A DNA stretch of 64,000 nt from Corynebacterium sp. (GTDB lineage: Bacteria; Actinomycetota; Actinomycetes; Mycobacteriales; Mycobacteriaceae), in NCBI RefSeq assembly GCF_030152825.1, contig NZ_JASLIP010000008.1, forward strand, positions 8,621 through 72,620, in the 5' to 3' direction. The notes beneath the pieces are model-generated. The model saw only the letters and a list, made by a program, of their open reading frames with translations, searched no databases and was not told the DNA's origin. The translations under genes were made by a program, and so were the position numbers. Position 1 is the first letter of the stretch. Every line of letters begins with the position of its first letter. Positions 24,960 through 33,572 of this stretch are shown piece after piece.

Positions 24960-26642
24960 ATGAACGTTTTCATCTGGGTACTCATTGGCCTGGTGGTGCT
25001 GGCCGCCATCGTGGCGATCGTCATCGTGGCGGGCCTGCGCCGCAAAAAGTCCAAGCAGATCTCCTTCGAGAAGAGTCCGGAGATCGAGAAGAAACCGTCT
25101 TCGGGCGACTACCAGGCCAAGGGTGGGTTTAACTTCACCTCTGGCGGGGAATCCCCCGCGCCGACCTCGGAGGATGCAGGCCGCCCGACGATGGATATCG
25201 GCGGGGTGAGCGTCCCGGCTCCCTTCGAGAAGGAGAAGAAGGCTCAGCCGCGAGGGGAGGCTCCTGCGGAGTCTTCTGAGAAGCCGCCACCGGCGAAGGC
25301 TGAGCCAGAGCAGCCTGCGGCTGAGAAGGGCGAAGCGGAAAAGGTCGAGGCGGAAGAGCCGGCATCCGTCGCATCCGAGGAAAAGAAGCCGGTTCCACCA
25401 GCAGCGCCCGCTGCCCCGGCAGCCCCTGCCACCGAGCAGGAGAAGCCGGCCGCGGAGAAGGCAGCCGACGAGCCGCAGGGGGAGCAAGCTGGAAGCGAGA
25501 AGCCGGTCACGGCCGAGCCTGCCCCGAAACAGGAGACCACCGCGTCGGCTGATGTCCCGGCTGCGCCGGCCGCGACCCCGGGAGCGCCTGCCGCGGAGAA
25601 GGAGACCGGACAAGACGACGGGACCGCCGCTGCGGCAACGGCTGAGGACGAGCCCGTAGACGCGGTTGAGGACGCCGCCACCCCGGCAGAGAAGCAGGAG
25701 GCCGCCCGCACCCAGGAGATCGCGCCAGTTGAGGGGCGCCTGGGCAAGCTGCGTGGCCGCATGGCGAAGTCCCAGAACGTCATCGGTCGCGGCGTGCTCG
25801 GCATTCTCAGCGCAGGCGATCTGGATGAGGATGCCTGGGAGGAAATCGAGGACACGCTGCTCATGGCGGACCTCGGTGCCGACACCACGATGAAGGTCGT
25901 GGACTCCCTGCGCGAGCGCATCGCCTCCCAAGGTGTGGAGAGCGAGGAGCAGGCGCGCGCGATGCTGCGCGAGGTGCTCATCGAGGCCGGCAAGCCGGAG
26001 CTGGACCGCTCCATCAAGGCGATGCCTTATGAGGGTAAGCCGGGCGTGATCATGGTTGTCGGCGTGAACGGTACAGGCAAGACCACCACCACCGGCAAGC
26101 TCTCCCGCGTGCTCGTCGGCATGGGCAAGCACGTAGTGCTGGGCGCTGCCGATACCTTCCGCGCGGCCGCTGCCGACCAGCTGGAGACCTGGGGCAACCG
26201 GGTGGGCGCCCGCACCGTCCGCGGCAAGGAGGGCGCGGATCCGGCGTCCGTGGCCTTCGACTCGGTGAGCCAGGGCATGGACGAGCAGGCGGACGTCGTC
26301 CTCGTGGATACCGCAGGTCGACTGCACACCTCCGTGGGCCTGATGGATCAGCTCGGCAAGGTCAAGCGCGTCGTGGAGAAGCGCGCCCGCGTGGACGAGG
26401 TGCTGCTCGTGTTGGATGCCACGGTGGGGCAGAACGGGCTGATGCAGGCCCGCGTATTCCGCGATGTCGTGGACATCACCGGCGTGGTACTGACCAAGCT
26501 GGACGGCACGGCCAAGGGCGGCATCGTCTTCCAGGTCCAGGAGGAGCTCGGCGTGCCGGTCAAGCTGGTCGGCCTCGGCGAGGGAGCGGACGACCTCGCG
26601 CCCTTTGAGGTGGAGAGCTTCGTGGACGCGCTCCTGGGCTAA
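24960..26642 (+). CDS. ftsY: Signal recognition particle receptor FtsY
   Basis: A 560-residue SRP-receptor GTPase. One N-terminal transmembrane helix (residues about 4-25) is followed by a basic RRKKSK patch and a long Ala/Pro/Glu-rich A domain (about 40-255). The NG domain follows, with G1 GVNGTGKTTTTGK (about 367-379), DTFRAAAADQLETW, DTAGRLHTS and TKLDGTAKGG. The TM anchor plus long acidic linker is typical of actinobacterial FtsY. It starts 5 nt after the unknown gene and is followed by a terminator. ffh, its partner, is 1.7 kb downstream. Confidence 0.96.
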   Translation: MNVFIWVLIGLVVLAAIVAIVIVAGLRRKKSKQISFEKSPEIEKKPSSGDYQAKGGFNFTSGGESPAPTSEDAGRPTMDIGGVSVPAPFEKEKKAQPRGEAPAESSEKPPPAKAEPEQPAAEKGEAEKVEAEEPASVASEEKKPVPPAAPAAPAAPATEQEKPAAEKAADEPQGEQAGSEKPVTAEPAPKQETTASADVPAAPAATPGAPAAEKETGQDDGTAAAATAEDEPVDAVEDAATPAEKQEAARTQEIAPVEGRLGKLRGRMAKSQNVIGRGVLGILSAGDLDEDAWEEIEDTLLMADLGADTTMKVVDSLRERIASQGVESEEQARAMLREVLIEAGKPELDRSIKAMPYEGKPGVIMVVGVNGTGKTTTTGKLSRVLVGMGKHVVLGAADTFRAAAADQLETWGNRVGARTVRGKEGADPASVAFDSVSQGMDEQADVVLVDTAGRLHTSVGLMDQLGKVKRVVEKRARVDEVLLVLDATVGQNGLMQARVFRDVVDITGVVLTKLDGTAKGGIVFQVQEELGVPVKLVGLGEGADDLAPFEVESFVDALLG

Positions 26643-26674
26643 AAAGAGCTTTTCAGCCAGGATTTTCTGGCTCG

Positions 26675-26711
26675 AGCGGCGGAACCTAGCAACGGGTTCT
26701 GCCGCTTTTTC
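26675..26711 (+). terminator. Rho-independent terminator after ftsY
   Basis: The arms AGCGGCGGAACC (26675-26686) and GGTTCTGCCGCT (26695-26706) pair with one wobble and run into TTTTT. Confidence 0.85.
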
Positions 26712-26761
26712 GTTAATTTTTCCTGTTCTAGAGCTCCGCGATAATGATAAATTTATTTTTC

Positions 26762-26783
26762 GTAATCACGCTCAACTGATTAC
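26762..26783. promoter_or_regulatory. Perfect inverted repeat upstream of amtB
   Basis: GTAATCA (26762-26768) and TGATTAC (26777-26783) are exact 7-bp arms around an 8-nt spacer, about 77 nt before the amtB start. It looks like a dimeric-regulator site. It does not match the AmtR box as I remember it (TTTCTAT-N6-ATAGA). Confidence 0.4.
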
Positions 26784-26859
26784 AAGAACACTTTCCAACT
26801 GGTTTGTCGATTGAAAGAAATGGACGCCTGATCGTATCGACTGTTAAGGATTCCCAACC

Positions 26860-28200
26860 ATGGCTTCTCAAGAAATGGCCACCTCACCAGGCAATATAGC
26901 CTGGATGCTCATCAGTGCGGCCCTCGTGCTGCTGATGACCCCGGCACTCGCGATGTTCTACGGCGGCATGTCCCGCCAGAAGTCCGCGATCAACATGATG
27001 ATGATGTCCTTCGGGGCAATGGCCGTCGCAGGCGTGATGTTCGTGATCTGCGGCTGGTCCATGGCCTACGGCACCCACTCCATCGCCGGAATCTTCGCTA
27101 ACCCGACCGAGTTCTTCGGTCTCGCCCACAGCATCCTCGACGCCTCCGGGAATCCTCTCATCGACGCCCACGGCATGCCGAACGCCGTCAACGTCCTGTT
27201 TCAGATGACCTTTGCCATGATCGCCACCGCGATCATCTCCGGCTCGCTGGCCAACCGGGTGAAGATCCACACCTGGCTGATCTTCACCGCAGTATGGGTC
27301 GTCCTGGTGTATGCGCCGATGGCCCACATGGTCTGGGGTGGCGGACTCCTCGGCGAGGGTGCCAACAGCCTGTCCGCGTGGCTCTTCGGAACCCACCAGG
27401 AAGGCGCCGAGACTGTCGCGAACATTGTCCCCATCGACTTCGCGGGAGGCACGGTCATTCACATCAACGCCGGTGTGGCCGGTCTCGTGCTAGCGCTCAT
27501 CATCGGCAAGTCCCAGAGCTTCATGAAGGAGCCCGATACTCCGCACAACCTGCCACTGGTGATGCTCGGCGCAGCGCTGCTCTGGTTCGGCTGGTTCGGC
27601 TTTAACGGCGGCTCCGCCATGGCTGCCGACGGCAGTGCCGCCCTGGCCTGCCTGAATACCTGTGTTGCGGTTTGTGCCGCGATGCTGGGATGGATGGTCA
27701 GCGAGCGGATCCGCACCGGCTACGTCACCTCCCTGGGCACGGCCTCCGGCGTGGTCGCCGGTCTGGTCGTCATCACCCCGGGGGCGGGGGATATGTCCCC
27801 ACTGACCTCGATGCTCGCCGGTCTCGTCGGCGGCGTGCTGGCTTCCTACAGCATCTCGCTGAAGTACCGCCTCGGCTTCGACGACTCCCTGGACGTCGTT
27901 GGTCTGCACCTGGTCGCAGGGCTATGGGGCACCATCGCCCCGGGACTGTTCGCCACCGACCGCGGCCTGCTCACCGGTGGCGGCGCGGATGGCGCCAAGC
28001 TGCTCGCTGTTCAGGTGCTCATCGCCATCATCGCCGCTGCCTTTGGTGCCGTGGTCACCGCGGTGATCGCGCTGATCCTCAAGCGGACCCTCGGCTGGCG
28101 CATCAGCGCCGAGGAGGAGACCACGGGCATCGACGTCACGCACCACCGTGAGCGCGCCTACCACACCGTCGTCGATGCGGAGGCTGCTCCGCGGGAATAG
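26860..28200 (+). CDS. amtB: Ammonium transporter
   Basis: A 446-residue Amt/MEP/Rh channel with about 11 transmembrane helices. The twin pore histidines are seen in GTVIHINAGVAGL (about residue 200) and LHLVAGLWGT (about 350), and the family signature in FGFNGGSAMAADG. ATG 26860 follows AAGGA (about 26846). In C. glutamicum amtB is followed by glnK and glnD; here the next gene is ffh, so the usual PII partner is not adjacent. Confidence 0.95.
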   Translation: MASQEMATSPGNIAWMLISAALVLLMTPALAMFYGGMSRQKSAINMMMMSFGAMAVAGVMFVICGWSMAYGTHSIAGIFANPTEFFGLAHSILDASGNPLIDAHGMPNAVNVLFQMTFAMIATAIISGSLANRVKIHTWLIFTAVWVVLVYAPMAHMVWGGGLLGEGANSLSAWLFGTHQEGAETVANIVPIDFAGGTVIHINAGVAGLVLALIIGKSQSFMKEPDTPHNLPLVMLGAALLWFGWFGFNGGSAMAADGSAALACLNTCVAVCAAMLGWMVSERIRTGYVTSLGTASGVVAGLVVITPGAGDMSPLTSMLAGLVGGVLASYSISLKYRLGFDDSLDVVGLHLVAGLWGTIAPGLFATDRGLLTGGGADGAKLLAVQVLIAIIAAAFGAVVTAVIALILKRTLGWRISAEEETTGIDVTHHRERAYHTVVDAEAAPRE

Positions 28201-28345
28201 TTCCCACAACTGGCTCTCACACGCCCGGCCGTTCCCGGACAACGCCCCCGCCGCGCTAAGGTGGCAGGGATAACTACTTAACGTTGTTCGCCCCGGCCGG
28301 GCGTTGAGACGTTTTCAGCGATCGTATTAAGGGAGACACGAGAAC
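28201..28345 (+). promoter_or_regulatory. amtB-ffh spacer with an 11-bp inverted repeat
   Basis: The gap between amtB and ffh is only 145 bp. ACGCCCGGCCG (28221-28231) is exactly complementary to CGGCCGGGCGT (28294-28304), a long-range pair around a 62-nt AT-richer segment. It could be an amtB 3' structure or an ffh leader. No gene remnant is visible. Confidence 0.35.
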
Positions 28346-29923
28346 GTGTTTGAGTCACTTTCAGACCGGCTATCAGGTGCCCTCAAGGGGCTGCGTGGCA
28401 AGGGCCGCCTCACTGAGCAGGACATCAACACCACCGCGCGCGAAATTCGCCTCGCACTGCTCGAGGCGGACGTCTCCCTGCCGGTCGTGCGGGCCTTCAT
28501 CAAGCGCATCAAGGAGCGCGCCAACGGCGTCATCGTCTCCGAGGCCCTGAACCCAGCCCAGCAGGTCATCAAGATCGTCGACGAGGAGCTCAAGGAGATC
28601 CTTGGTGGCGAGACCCGCCGCCTGACTCTGGCCAAGCATCCGCCGACCGTCATCATGCTCGCCGGTTTGCAGGGTGCAGGTAAGACCACCCTGGCCGGTA
28701 AGCTCGCCCGCTACCTCTCCAAGCAGGGGCACACCCCGATGCTGGTGGCCTGTGACCTCCAGCGTCCGGGCGCGGTGCAGCAGCTGCAGATCGTTGGTGA
28801 GCGTGCCGGTGTGACCACTTTCGCCCCGGATCCGGGCACCAGCCTGGAGTCCCACGACCATGAGATGGGCACCTCCACGGGTGACCCGGTCGAGGTCGCC
28901 GAGAAGGGTATTGAGGAGGCCTACCGCACCCAGCACGACATCGTCATCATCGATACGGCGGGTCGCCTCGGTATCGACGAGACGCTGATGACGCAGGCGC
29001 GTAACATCCGCGACGCCGTCGAACCCGACGAGGTGCTCTTCGTCATCGATGCCATGACCGGTCAGGACGCCGTGACGACCGCCGAGGCCTTCCGCGACGG
29101 CGTCGACTTCACCGGCGTGGTCCTGACCAAGCTGGACGGCGACGCCCGTGGTGGTGCGGCCCTGTCCATTCGTGAGGTCACTGGTAAGCCGATTCTGTTC
29201 GCCTCCACGGGTGAGAAGCTCGAGGACTTCGATGTCTTCCACCCGGACCGTATGGCCTCCCGCATCCTGGGCATGGGTGACGTCCTCACCCTGATCGAGC
29301 AGGCCGAGCAGGTCGTGGACCAGGAGAAGGCCATGAGCTCCGCCGAGCGCATGGCGTCCGGCGAGCTGACGCTGGAGGACTTCCTCGAGCAGATGATGAT
29401 GATCCGCAAGATGGGTCCGCTCGGCAATATCCTGAAGATGCTGCCTGGCGGCTCCCAGATGTCCCAGCTCGCGGACATGGTCGACGAGAAGCAGCTGGAC
29501 CGTATCCAGGCCATCATCCGAGGTATGACCCCGGCGGAGCGCAATGACCCGAAGATCCTGAACGCTTCCCGCCGCAAGCGCATCGCGGCCGGTTCCGGCG
29601 TGCAGGTCTCCGAGGTCAACCAGCTGGTCGAGCGCTTCTTCGAGGCGAAGAAGATGATGGGCCGTATGGCCGGCCAGTTCGGCATGCCCGGTGGGCGTTC
29701 TGCGACGAAGAAGCAGAAGAACCACCGCAAGGGCAAGGGGAAGAAGGGCCGCAACAAGAACCGTCGTTCCCCGAAGCGCATGAACCGTCAGGGCATGCCG
29801 GGAATGCCAGGCATGGGTGGCGGCATGCCGTCGATGAAGGAGCTCAAGGCGTTGCAGGATCAGCTGCCACCGGGCATGGAGGGCATCGATGTGGAGAAGA
29901 TGTTCGGCGGAGGAAAGAAATAA
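28346..29923 (+). CDS. ffh: Signal recognition particle protein Ffh
   Basis: A 525-residue SRP54 GTPase that binds signal sequences and 4.5S RNA. The NG domain shows GLQGAGKTTLAGKLARYL (about residues 107-124), CDLQRPGAVQQL, DTAGRLGID and TKLDGDARGGAAL. The C-terminal M domain is methionine-rich (MMMIRKMGPLGNILKMLPGG) and ends in a basic and Met/Gly-rich tail. GTG 28346 is the start, with GGGAG upstream at a rather long spacing. It works with FtsY encoded just upstream. Confidence 0.96.
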   Translation: MFESLSDRLSGALKGLRGKGRLTEQDINTTAREIRLALLEADVSLPVVRAFIKRIKERANGVIVSEALNPAQQVIKIVDEELKEILGGETRRLTLAKHPPTVIMLAGLQGAGKTTLAGKLARYLSKQGHTPMLVACDLQRPGAVQQLQIVGERAGVTTFAPDPGTSLESHDHEMGTSTGDPVEVAEKGIEEAYRTQHDIVIIDTAGRLGIDETLMTQARNIRDAVEPDEVLFVIDAMTGQDAVTTAEAFRDGVDFTGVVLTKLDGDARGGAALSIREVTGKPILFASTGEKLEDFDVFHPDRMASRILGMGDVLTLIEQAEQVVDQEKAMSSAERMASGELTLEDFLEQMMMIRKMGPLGNILKMLPGGSQMSQLADMVDEKQLDRIQAIIRGMTPAERNDPKILNASRRKRIAAGSGVQVSEVNQLVERFFEAKKMMGRMAGQFGMPGGRSATKKQKNHRKGKGKKGRNKNRRSPKRMNRQGMPGMPGMGGGMPSMKELKALQDQLPPGMEGIDVEKMFGGGKK

Positions 29924-29963
29924 CCTCCACCCGCTCCGTGTCACGGCTCCGCGGCTGTGCCGT

Positions 29964-29988
29964 GCCGCCAGTGTTTCCTCCTGGCGGC
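29964..29988. terminator. Bidirectional terminator between ffh and selO
   Basis: GCCGCCAG (29964-29971) pairs exactly with CTGGCGGC (29981-29988) between convergent genes. The loop contains TGTTTCCTC. There is no clear T-run. Confidence 0.5.
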
Positions 29989-31580
29989 TAGGTGCCGCAC
30001 ACGGTTCGGAAACCCGATGGGGAGGGGGTGGGCTTCTCCCAGCGCTCCAGGCCCACGCGGCGGGCGAAGGGGGCACGCAGGGCGTCCCACAGCTGCTTGA
30101 AGGGGGCGTGGTCGCCGCCGAGGGCCGCTGCCAGCGCCTCCTCGACGTGGGCGTTGCGGGGGTAATACACCGGGTTGGTGCGGGCCATGAGCTCTCTATC
30201 GGGCTGTGCACCCGACCACTGTTCGCACCAGCGCGAGAGATCGCGCAGTGCAGCGCTGTTATCGCCCAGCGCGCCGTTGGCTGACCACGTGTCGTGCGAC
30301 GCTTGGCTGCCGAGCCCTGCCGGGTTGGCATCGGTGTCGGTGAGCTGGCGCAGGACCTGCGCCACATCGAGCTGATGCTCCTCGGCCAACACCTGGAACT
30401 CGCTCAGCACGTGCTGGTGGGAAGGCTGCTGCGCGTCGAGGCCGAGCGCGTCGGCGAACTCCGCATCCAGCGCGAGCCGGTAGGTCGCCGAATACTCATC
30501 CAGCACCTCTTGCGCTGTGGCTACCGCGCTGCGATTCGCTTCGGCCGAGTTCACGCCCGGCGTTGGGGTGAGCAGCGGCAGCATCGCCTCGGCCAGGCGC
30601 GCCAGGTTCCAGCCGCCGATCGCAGGCTGGTTGCCGAAGGCGTAGCGGCCGTGGGTGTCGATCGAGCTGAAAACTGCCTGCGGGTCGAAGCGATCCACGA
30701 AGGCCGCGGGGCCGTAGTCCAGCGTGAAGCCGCCGATGGCGGTGTTATCTGTATTCATCACCCCGTGGATGAATCCGAGTCGCATCCACTGCGCGATCAG
30801 CCGGGCCTGTGCTGTCGCGACATGCCGGTACAGCTCCAGGTAGCGCTCCGGGGCGGTGAGCTCGGCGAGGGCAGGGAAGTGGCGCTGAATGGCCATGTCT
30901 GCCACCCGACCCATAAGACCCGAGGCGCTCTCCGGGTCCCGCATACGCGCTGCCTGAAAGGTCCCGACCCGTAGGTGGCTGGTGGCGACCCGGACGATGG
31001 CCGCTGCTGGCTCGGTGCGGTGCCGACGCACCTCCTCGCCGGTGCTGAGCACCGCCAGGCTGCGAGCGGTAGGGACACCTGCGGCATGCATAAACTCACT
31101 GAGTAGGAACTCGCGCAAGGCTGCCGTAAGTGGGGTCTTGCCGTCGGAGCCGAGACGCGAGTACGCGGTGGTGCCCGCCCCCTTGACGTGCAGGTCCAGC
31201 AGTTCGTCGGTGTCGGGGGTGCGACGCTCGCCCAGCAGGACGGCGCGACCGTCGCCCATCAGCGGATTGAAGCTGCCGAACTGGTGGCCGGCGTAGAACT
31301 GGGCGACCGGGCGGGCGTCGGAATCAGTTCCGCGGCCGAGCAGAAACCGCACGCCAGCGGGGGAGCGAAGCCAGTCCACATCCAGCCCAAGCTCGGCTGC
31401 CAGGGGCTCATTCAGCACCAAAAGCCGTGCCCCAGGCAGTGGCGCGTCAGGCTCGTATGCGGCCGTGAGCTCCGGAAGCTGGCGGGCGAAGTTGTATTCG
31501 AGCGTCGGCGCCCCCGCGGCGTCCTTTTGGGGAGGCTGCGAGCCGAACACCTCGGACTGGCTGGAGTTTCGGAAACACAT
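29988..31580 (-). CDS. selO: Protein adenylyltransferase SelO (YdiU/UPF0061)
   Basis: A 530-residue pseudokinase-fold enzyme; family members transfer AMP to protein hydroxyls in redox homeostasis. Motifs present are YAGHQFGSFNPLMGDGRAVLLGE, HVKGAGTTAYSRLGSDGK and GFIHGVMNTDNTAIGG (catalytic Asp/Asn region). The C-terminus ends VCGT; in the family this cysteine position is selenocysteine in animals. I prefer ATG 31580 because a TACCGT -10 lies 7 nt upstream; GTG 31589 is the alternative. It is divergent from the YkvI-like gene with only 31 bp between start codons. Confidence 0.93.
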   Translation of the reverse strand: MCFRNSSQSEVFGSQPPQKDAAGAPTLEYNFARQLPELTAAYEPDAPLPGARLLVLNEPLAAELGLDVDWLRSPAGVRFLLGRGTDSDARPVAQFYAGHQFGSFNPLMGDGRAVLLGERRTPDTDELLDLHVKGAGTTAYSRLGSDGKTPLTAALREFLLSEFMHAAGVPTARSLAVLSTGEEVRRHRTEPAAAIVRVATSHLRVGTFQAARMRDPESASGLMGRVADMAIQRHFPALAELTAPERYLELYRHVATAQARLIAQWMRLGFIHGVMNTDNTAIGGFTLDYGPAAFVDRFDPQAVFSSIDTHGRYAFGNQPAIGGWNLARLAEAMLPLLTPTPGVNSAEANRSAVATAQEVLDEYSATYRLALDAEFADALGLDAQQPSHQHVLSEFQVLAEEHQLDVAQVLRQLTDTDANPAGLGSQASHDTWSANGALGDNSAALRDLSRWCEQWSGAQPDRELMARTNPVYYPRNAHVEEALAAALGGDHAPFKQLWDALRAPFARRVGLERWEKPTPSPSGFRTVCGT

Positions 31581-31587
31581 AGTGTCC

Positions 31588-31593
31588 ACGGTA
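31588..31593 (-). promoter_or_regulatory. Predicted -10 of selO (leaderless)
   Basis: On the minus strand TACCGT ends 7 nt before ATG 31580. It lies only 6 bp from the opposing -10 at 31600. Confidence 0.45.
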
Positions 31594-31599
31594 TCGGCT

Positions 31600-31605
31600 T
31601 ATGAT
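31600..31605 (+). promoter_or_regulatory. Predicted -10 of the YkvI-like gene (leaderless)
   Basis: TATGAT ends 6 nt before GTG 31612. The matching -35 would fall on the selO start codon. Confidence 0.5.
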
Positions 31606-31611
31606 GTCCGG

Positions 31612-32748
31612 GTGATTCGTGAAACGTTAAAGATCGCCTTCGCCTTCGTCGGTGTGATCGTGGGCGCCGGCTTCGCCTCTGGTCAGGAGGTCATGCAGTA
31701 CTTCGTGGGCTTCGGTCTCGACGGCCTGTGGGGCGTGGGGCTATCCGCCCTGGTGGTCTGCTCGATGGCGCTGATCATCCTGCAGCTGGCCTCCTACTTC
31801 CAGGCCAAGGAGCACGGGGAGGTCTTCGACCGCGTCTCCCACCCGGTGCTCGCGAGGGTGCTCGACATCGGCGTGAGCCTGACCCTGTTTGCCACCGGCT
31901 TCATCATGTTCGCCGGGGCCGGGTCCAACCTGAACCAGCAGTGGGGCCTGCAAACCTGGATCGGCGGGGTCCTCATGGTGCTGCTGATCCTCGGCGCAGG
32001 CCGGTTGGACGTCGACCGGGTGACCACAATGATCGGGGCTGCAACTCCCTTCATCTTCGGTTTCATCGGCCTGGCCAGCCTTTACGTCATCTTCTTCGTC
32101 GACCATCCGCCGCTCGCGGAGCTGGACGCTGAGGCGCTGGCTATCGGCTCGCCGCTGCCGCACTGGTCTATCGCTGCGGTGAACTACGTGGGCTTCAACC
32201 TGATGGTCGCGGTGTCCATGGCGGTCGTGATCGGCGGGCAGATGTTCAATCCAAGGCTCGCGGGCCGAGGTGGCTTCTTGGGCGGGGTGATCCTTTCGCT
32301 GATGATGGCGATCAGCACCATCACGCTGTTCCTCGCGGTCCGCGAGGTGGGGCACGACGACCTGCCGATGCTGAGCCTCATCGTGCATATCCACCCGGTC
32401 CTGGGGCACATCATGGCGGTCGTCATCTACGCGATGATTTTCAATACGGCGCTGGGAATGTTTTATGCGTTGGCCCGCAGGTTGAGCGCTTCGAAGCCGG
32501 AGTATTTCTATCGCTATTACGTGGGAACCGTGGCGGTGGGGTTCGTGCTCTCCTTCGCGGGGTTTAAGAACCTGATCGGCTGGATTTACCCGCTGCTGGG
32601 GTACATGGGTCTGCTGCTTATCGCGGTGATGACCTTTGCCTGGGTGCGCCGCTATAAGCGGATCGCCGAGGAATCTGACCGCCGTCTGCGTCTGGTGGAC
32701 CTGTGGCGCGTCGGCCGGGAGGGGGAACCCCTCGATGATGCGCAGTAG
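31612..32748 (+). CDS. YkvI-like membrane transporter family protein
   Basis: A 378-residue integral membrane protein with about 10 helices. Its N-terminal AFVGVIVGAGFASGQEVMQYF resembles the glycine-rich first helix of APC-superfamily and YkvI-type transporters. The C-terminus is basic and charged after the last helix (WVRRYKRIAEESDRRLR). The substrate is unknown. The start is GTG 31612 from promoter position; longer in-frame starts lie within selO on the other strand and are rejected. It is followed by the rpsP promoter region, not obviously co-transcribed. Confidence 0.8.
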   Translation: MIRETLKIAFAFVGVIVGAGFASGQEVMQYFVGFGLDGLWGVGLSALVVCSMALIILQLASYFQAKEHGEVFDRVSHPVLARVLDIGVSLTLFATGFIMFAGAGSNLNQQWGLQTWIGGVLMVLLILGAGRLDVDRVTTMIGAATPFIFGFIGLASLYVIFFVDHPPLAELDAEALAIGSPLPHWSIAAVNYVGFNLMVAVSMAVVIGGQMFNPRLAGRGGFLGGVILSLMMAISTITLFLAVREVGHDDLPMLSLIVHIHPVLGHIMAVVIYAMIFNTALGMFYALARRLSASKPEYFYRYYVGTVAVGFVLSFAGFKNLIGWIYPLLGYMGLLLIAVMTFAWVRRYKRIAEESDRRLRLVDLWRVGREGEPLDDAQ

Positions 32749-32779
32749 CGCTGCAGCTTAAGTGATAGCAGTGCTGGGT

Positions 32780-32808
32780 TTGGGTTTCCCGGCGCTGATG
32801 GCTATGCT
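32780..32808 (+). promoter_or_regulatory. Predicted rpsP promoter
   Basis: TTGGGT (32780-32785) and TATGCT (32803-32808) are separated by 17 nt. Transcription from here gives a leader of about 175 nt before rpsP. Confidence 0.5.
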
Positions 32809-32836
32809 GGTTAAGGTTATGGCTACGGCGGTTGTG

Positions 32837-32886
32837 CCGTGGTCATGCCATGCGAACGCTCTGCGGTATACCGATCCCGACCACGG
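32837..32886 (+). promoter_or_regulatory. Nested palindromes in the rpsP leader
   Basis: CCGTGGTC (32837-32844) pairs exactly with GACCACGG (32879-32886). Between them is the perfect 10-bp palindrome CGGTATACCG (32864-32873). Together they would fold into a stable leader element, possibly for ribosomal-protein feedback. The fold is inferred by eye. Confidence 0.4.
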
Positions 32887-32989
32887 CCGGCCGGTAGTCA
32901 CCCGCAGGATAAACATCAAGGGTTGAACCGGTTTCCCAATCAAGGGGAAGCGACAAGAACTGCCCAGTGACCAGAAAAGGAGCCACATC

Positions 32990-33475
32990 ATGGCTGTCAA
33001 GATCAAGCTTCAGCGCGTTGGTAAGATCCGCACCCCGCAGTACCGCGTGGTCGTCCAGGACGCTCGTGCCCGCCGCGGCGGTGCCGTCATCGAGAACCTG
33101 GGTATCTACCAGCCGGCAAACCAGCCTTCCGTCATCGACATCAACTCCGAGCGTGCTCAGTACTGGATCGGCGTTGGCGCTCAGCCGACCGACACCGCAC
33201 TGGCACTGCTGAAGCTGACCGGTGACTGGCAGAAGGCTAAGGGCCTCGAGGGTGGCGAGAACACCGTGAAGCCGCAGCCGGAAAAGAAGTCCAAGCTAGA
33301 CATCTTCAACGAGGCGCTGGCTGAGGCTGCCGAGGGCCCGACCGCTGAGGCAATCACCGAGAAGCGTCGCAAGGCGAAGGAAGAGGCCGAGGCTAAGGCC
33401 GCTGCTGAGGCAGAGGCCGCCGAGAAGGCAGAGGCTGAGGCTGCAGAGGAGTCCGAGGAGGCTTCCGCCGAGTAA
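32990..33475 (+). CDS. rpsP: 30S ribosomal protein S16
   Basis: A 161-residue protein, about twice the size of the E. coli one. The core is MAVKIKLQRVGKIRTPQYRV at the N-terminus through about residue 85. After it comes a long Ala/Glu/Lys extension rich in EAE/KAE units (about 110-161), as in other actinobacteria. ATG 32990 follows AAAAGGAG. A terminator at 33508 separates it from gdhA, so it is not in the usual rpsP-rimM-trmD transcript. Confidence 0.96.
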   Translation: MAVKIKLQRVGKIRTPQYRVVVQDARARRGGAVIENLGIYQPANQPSVIDINSERAQYWIGVGAQPTDTALALLKLTGDWQKAKGLEGGENTVKPQPEKKSKLDIFNEALAEAAEGPTAEAITEKRRKAKEEAEAKAAAEAEAAEKAEAEAAEESEEASAE

Positions 33476-33507
33476 ACACTACCCCATTTGGGTGTGATTA
33501 TCCAGAT

Positions 33508-33554
33508 AACGGGGAGTCGCTGCGCACAAGCGTGGTGGCTCCCCGTTGTTCTTT
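33508..33554 (+). terminator. Rho-independent terminator after rpsP
   Basis: AACGGGGAG (33508-33516) pairs with CTCCCCGTT (33539-33547), followed by GTTCTTT. Confidence 0.8.
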
Positions 33555-33572
33555 ATCTGATCGTTGGCCGGC

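Noticed and set aside
26711..26859. AmtR box for amtB
   Set aside because: No match to the TTTCTAT-N6-ATAGA pattern could be seen.
28201..28345. 4.5S RNA gene beside ffh
   Set aside because: The inverted repeat does not give the SRP RNA hairpin with its GGAA loop and internal loops; it is also too short and unlike the family.
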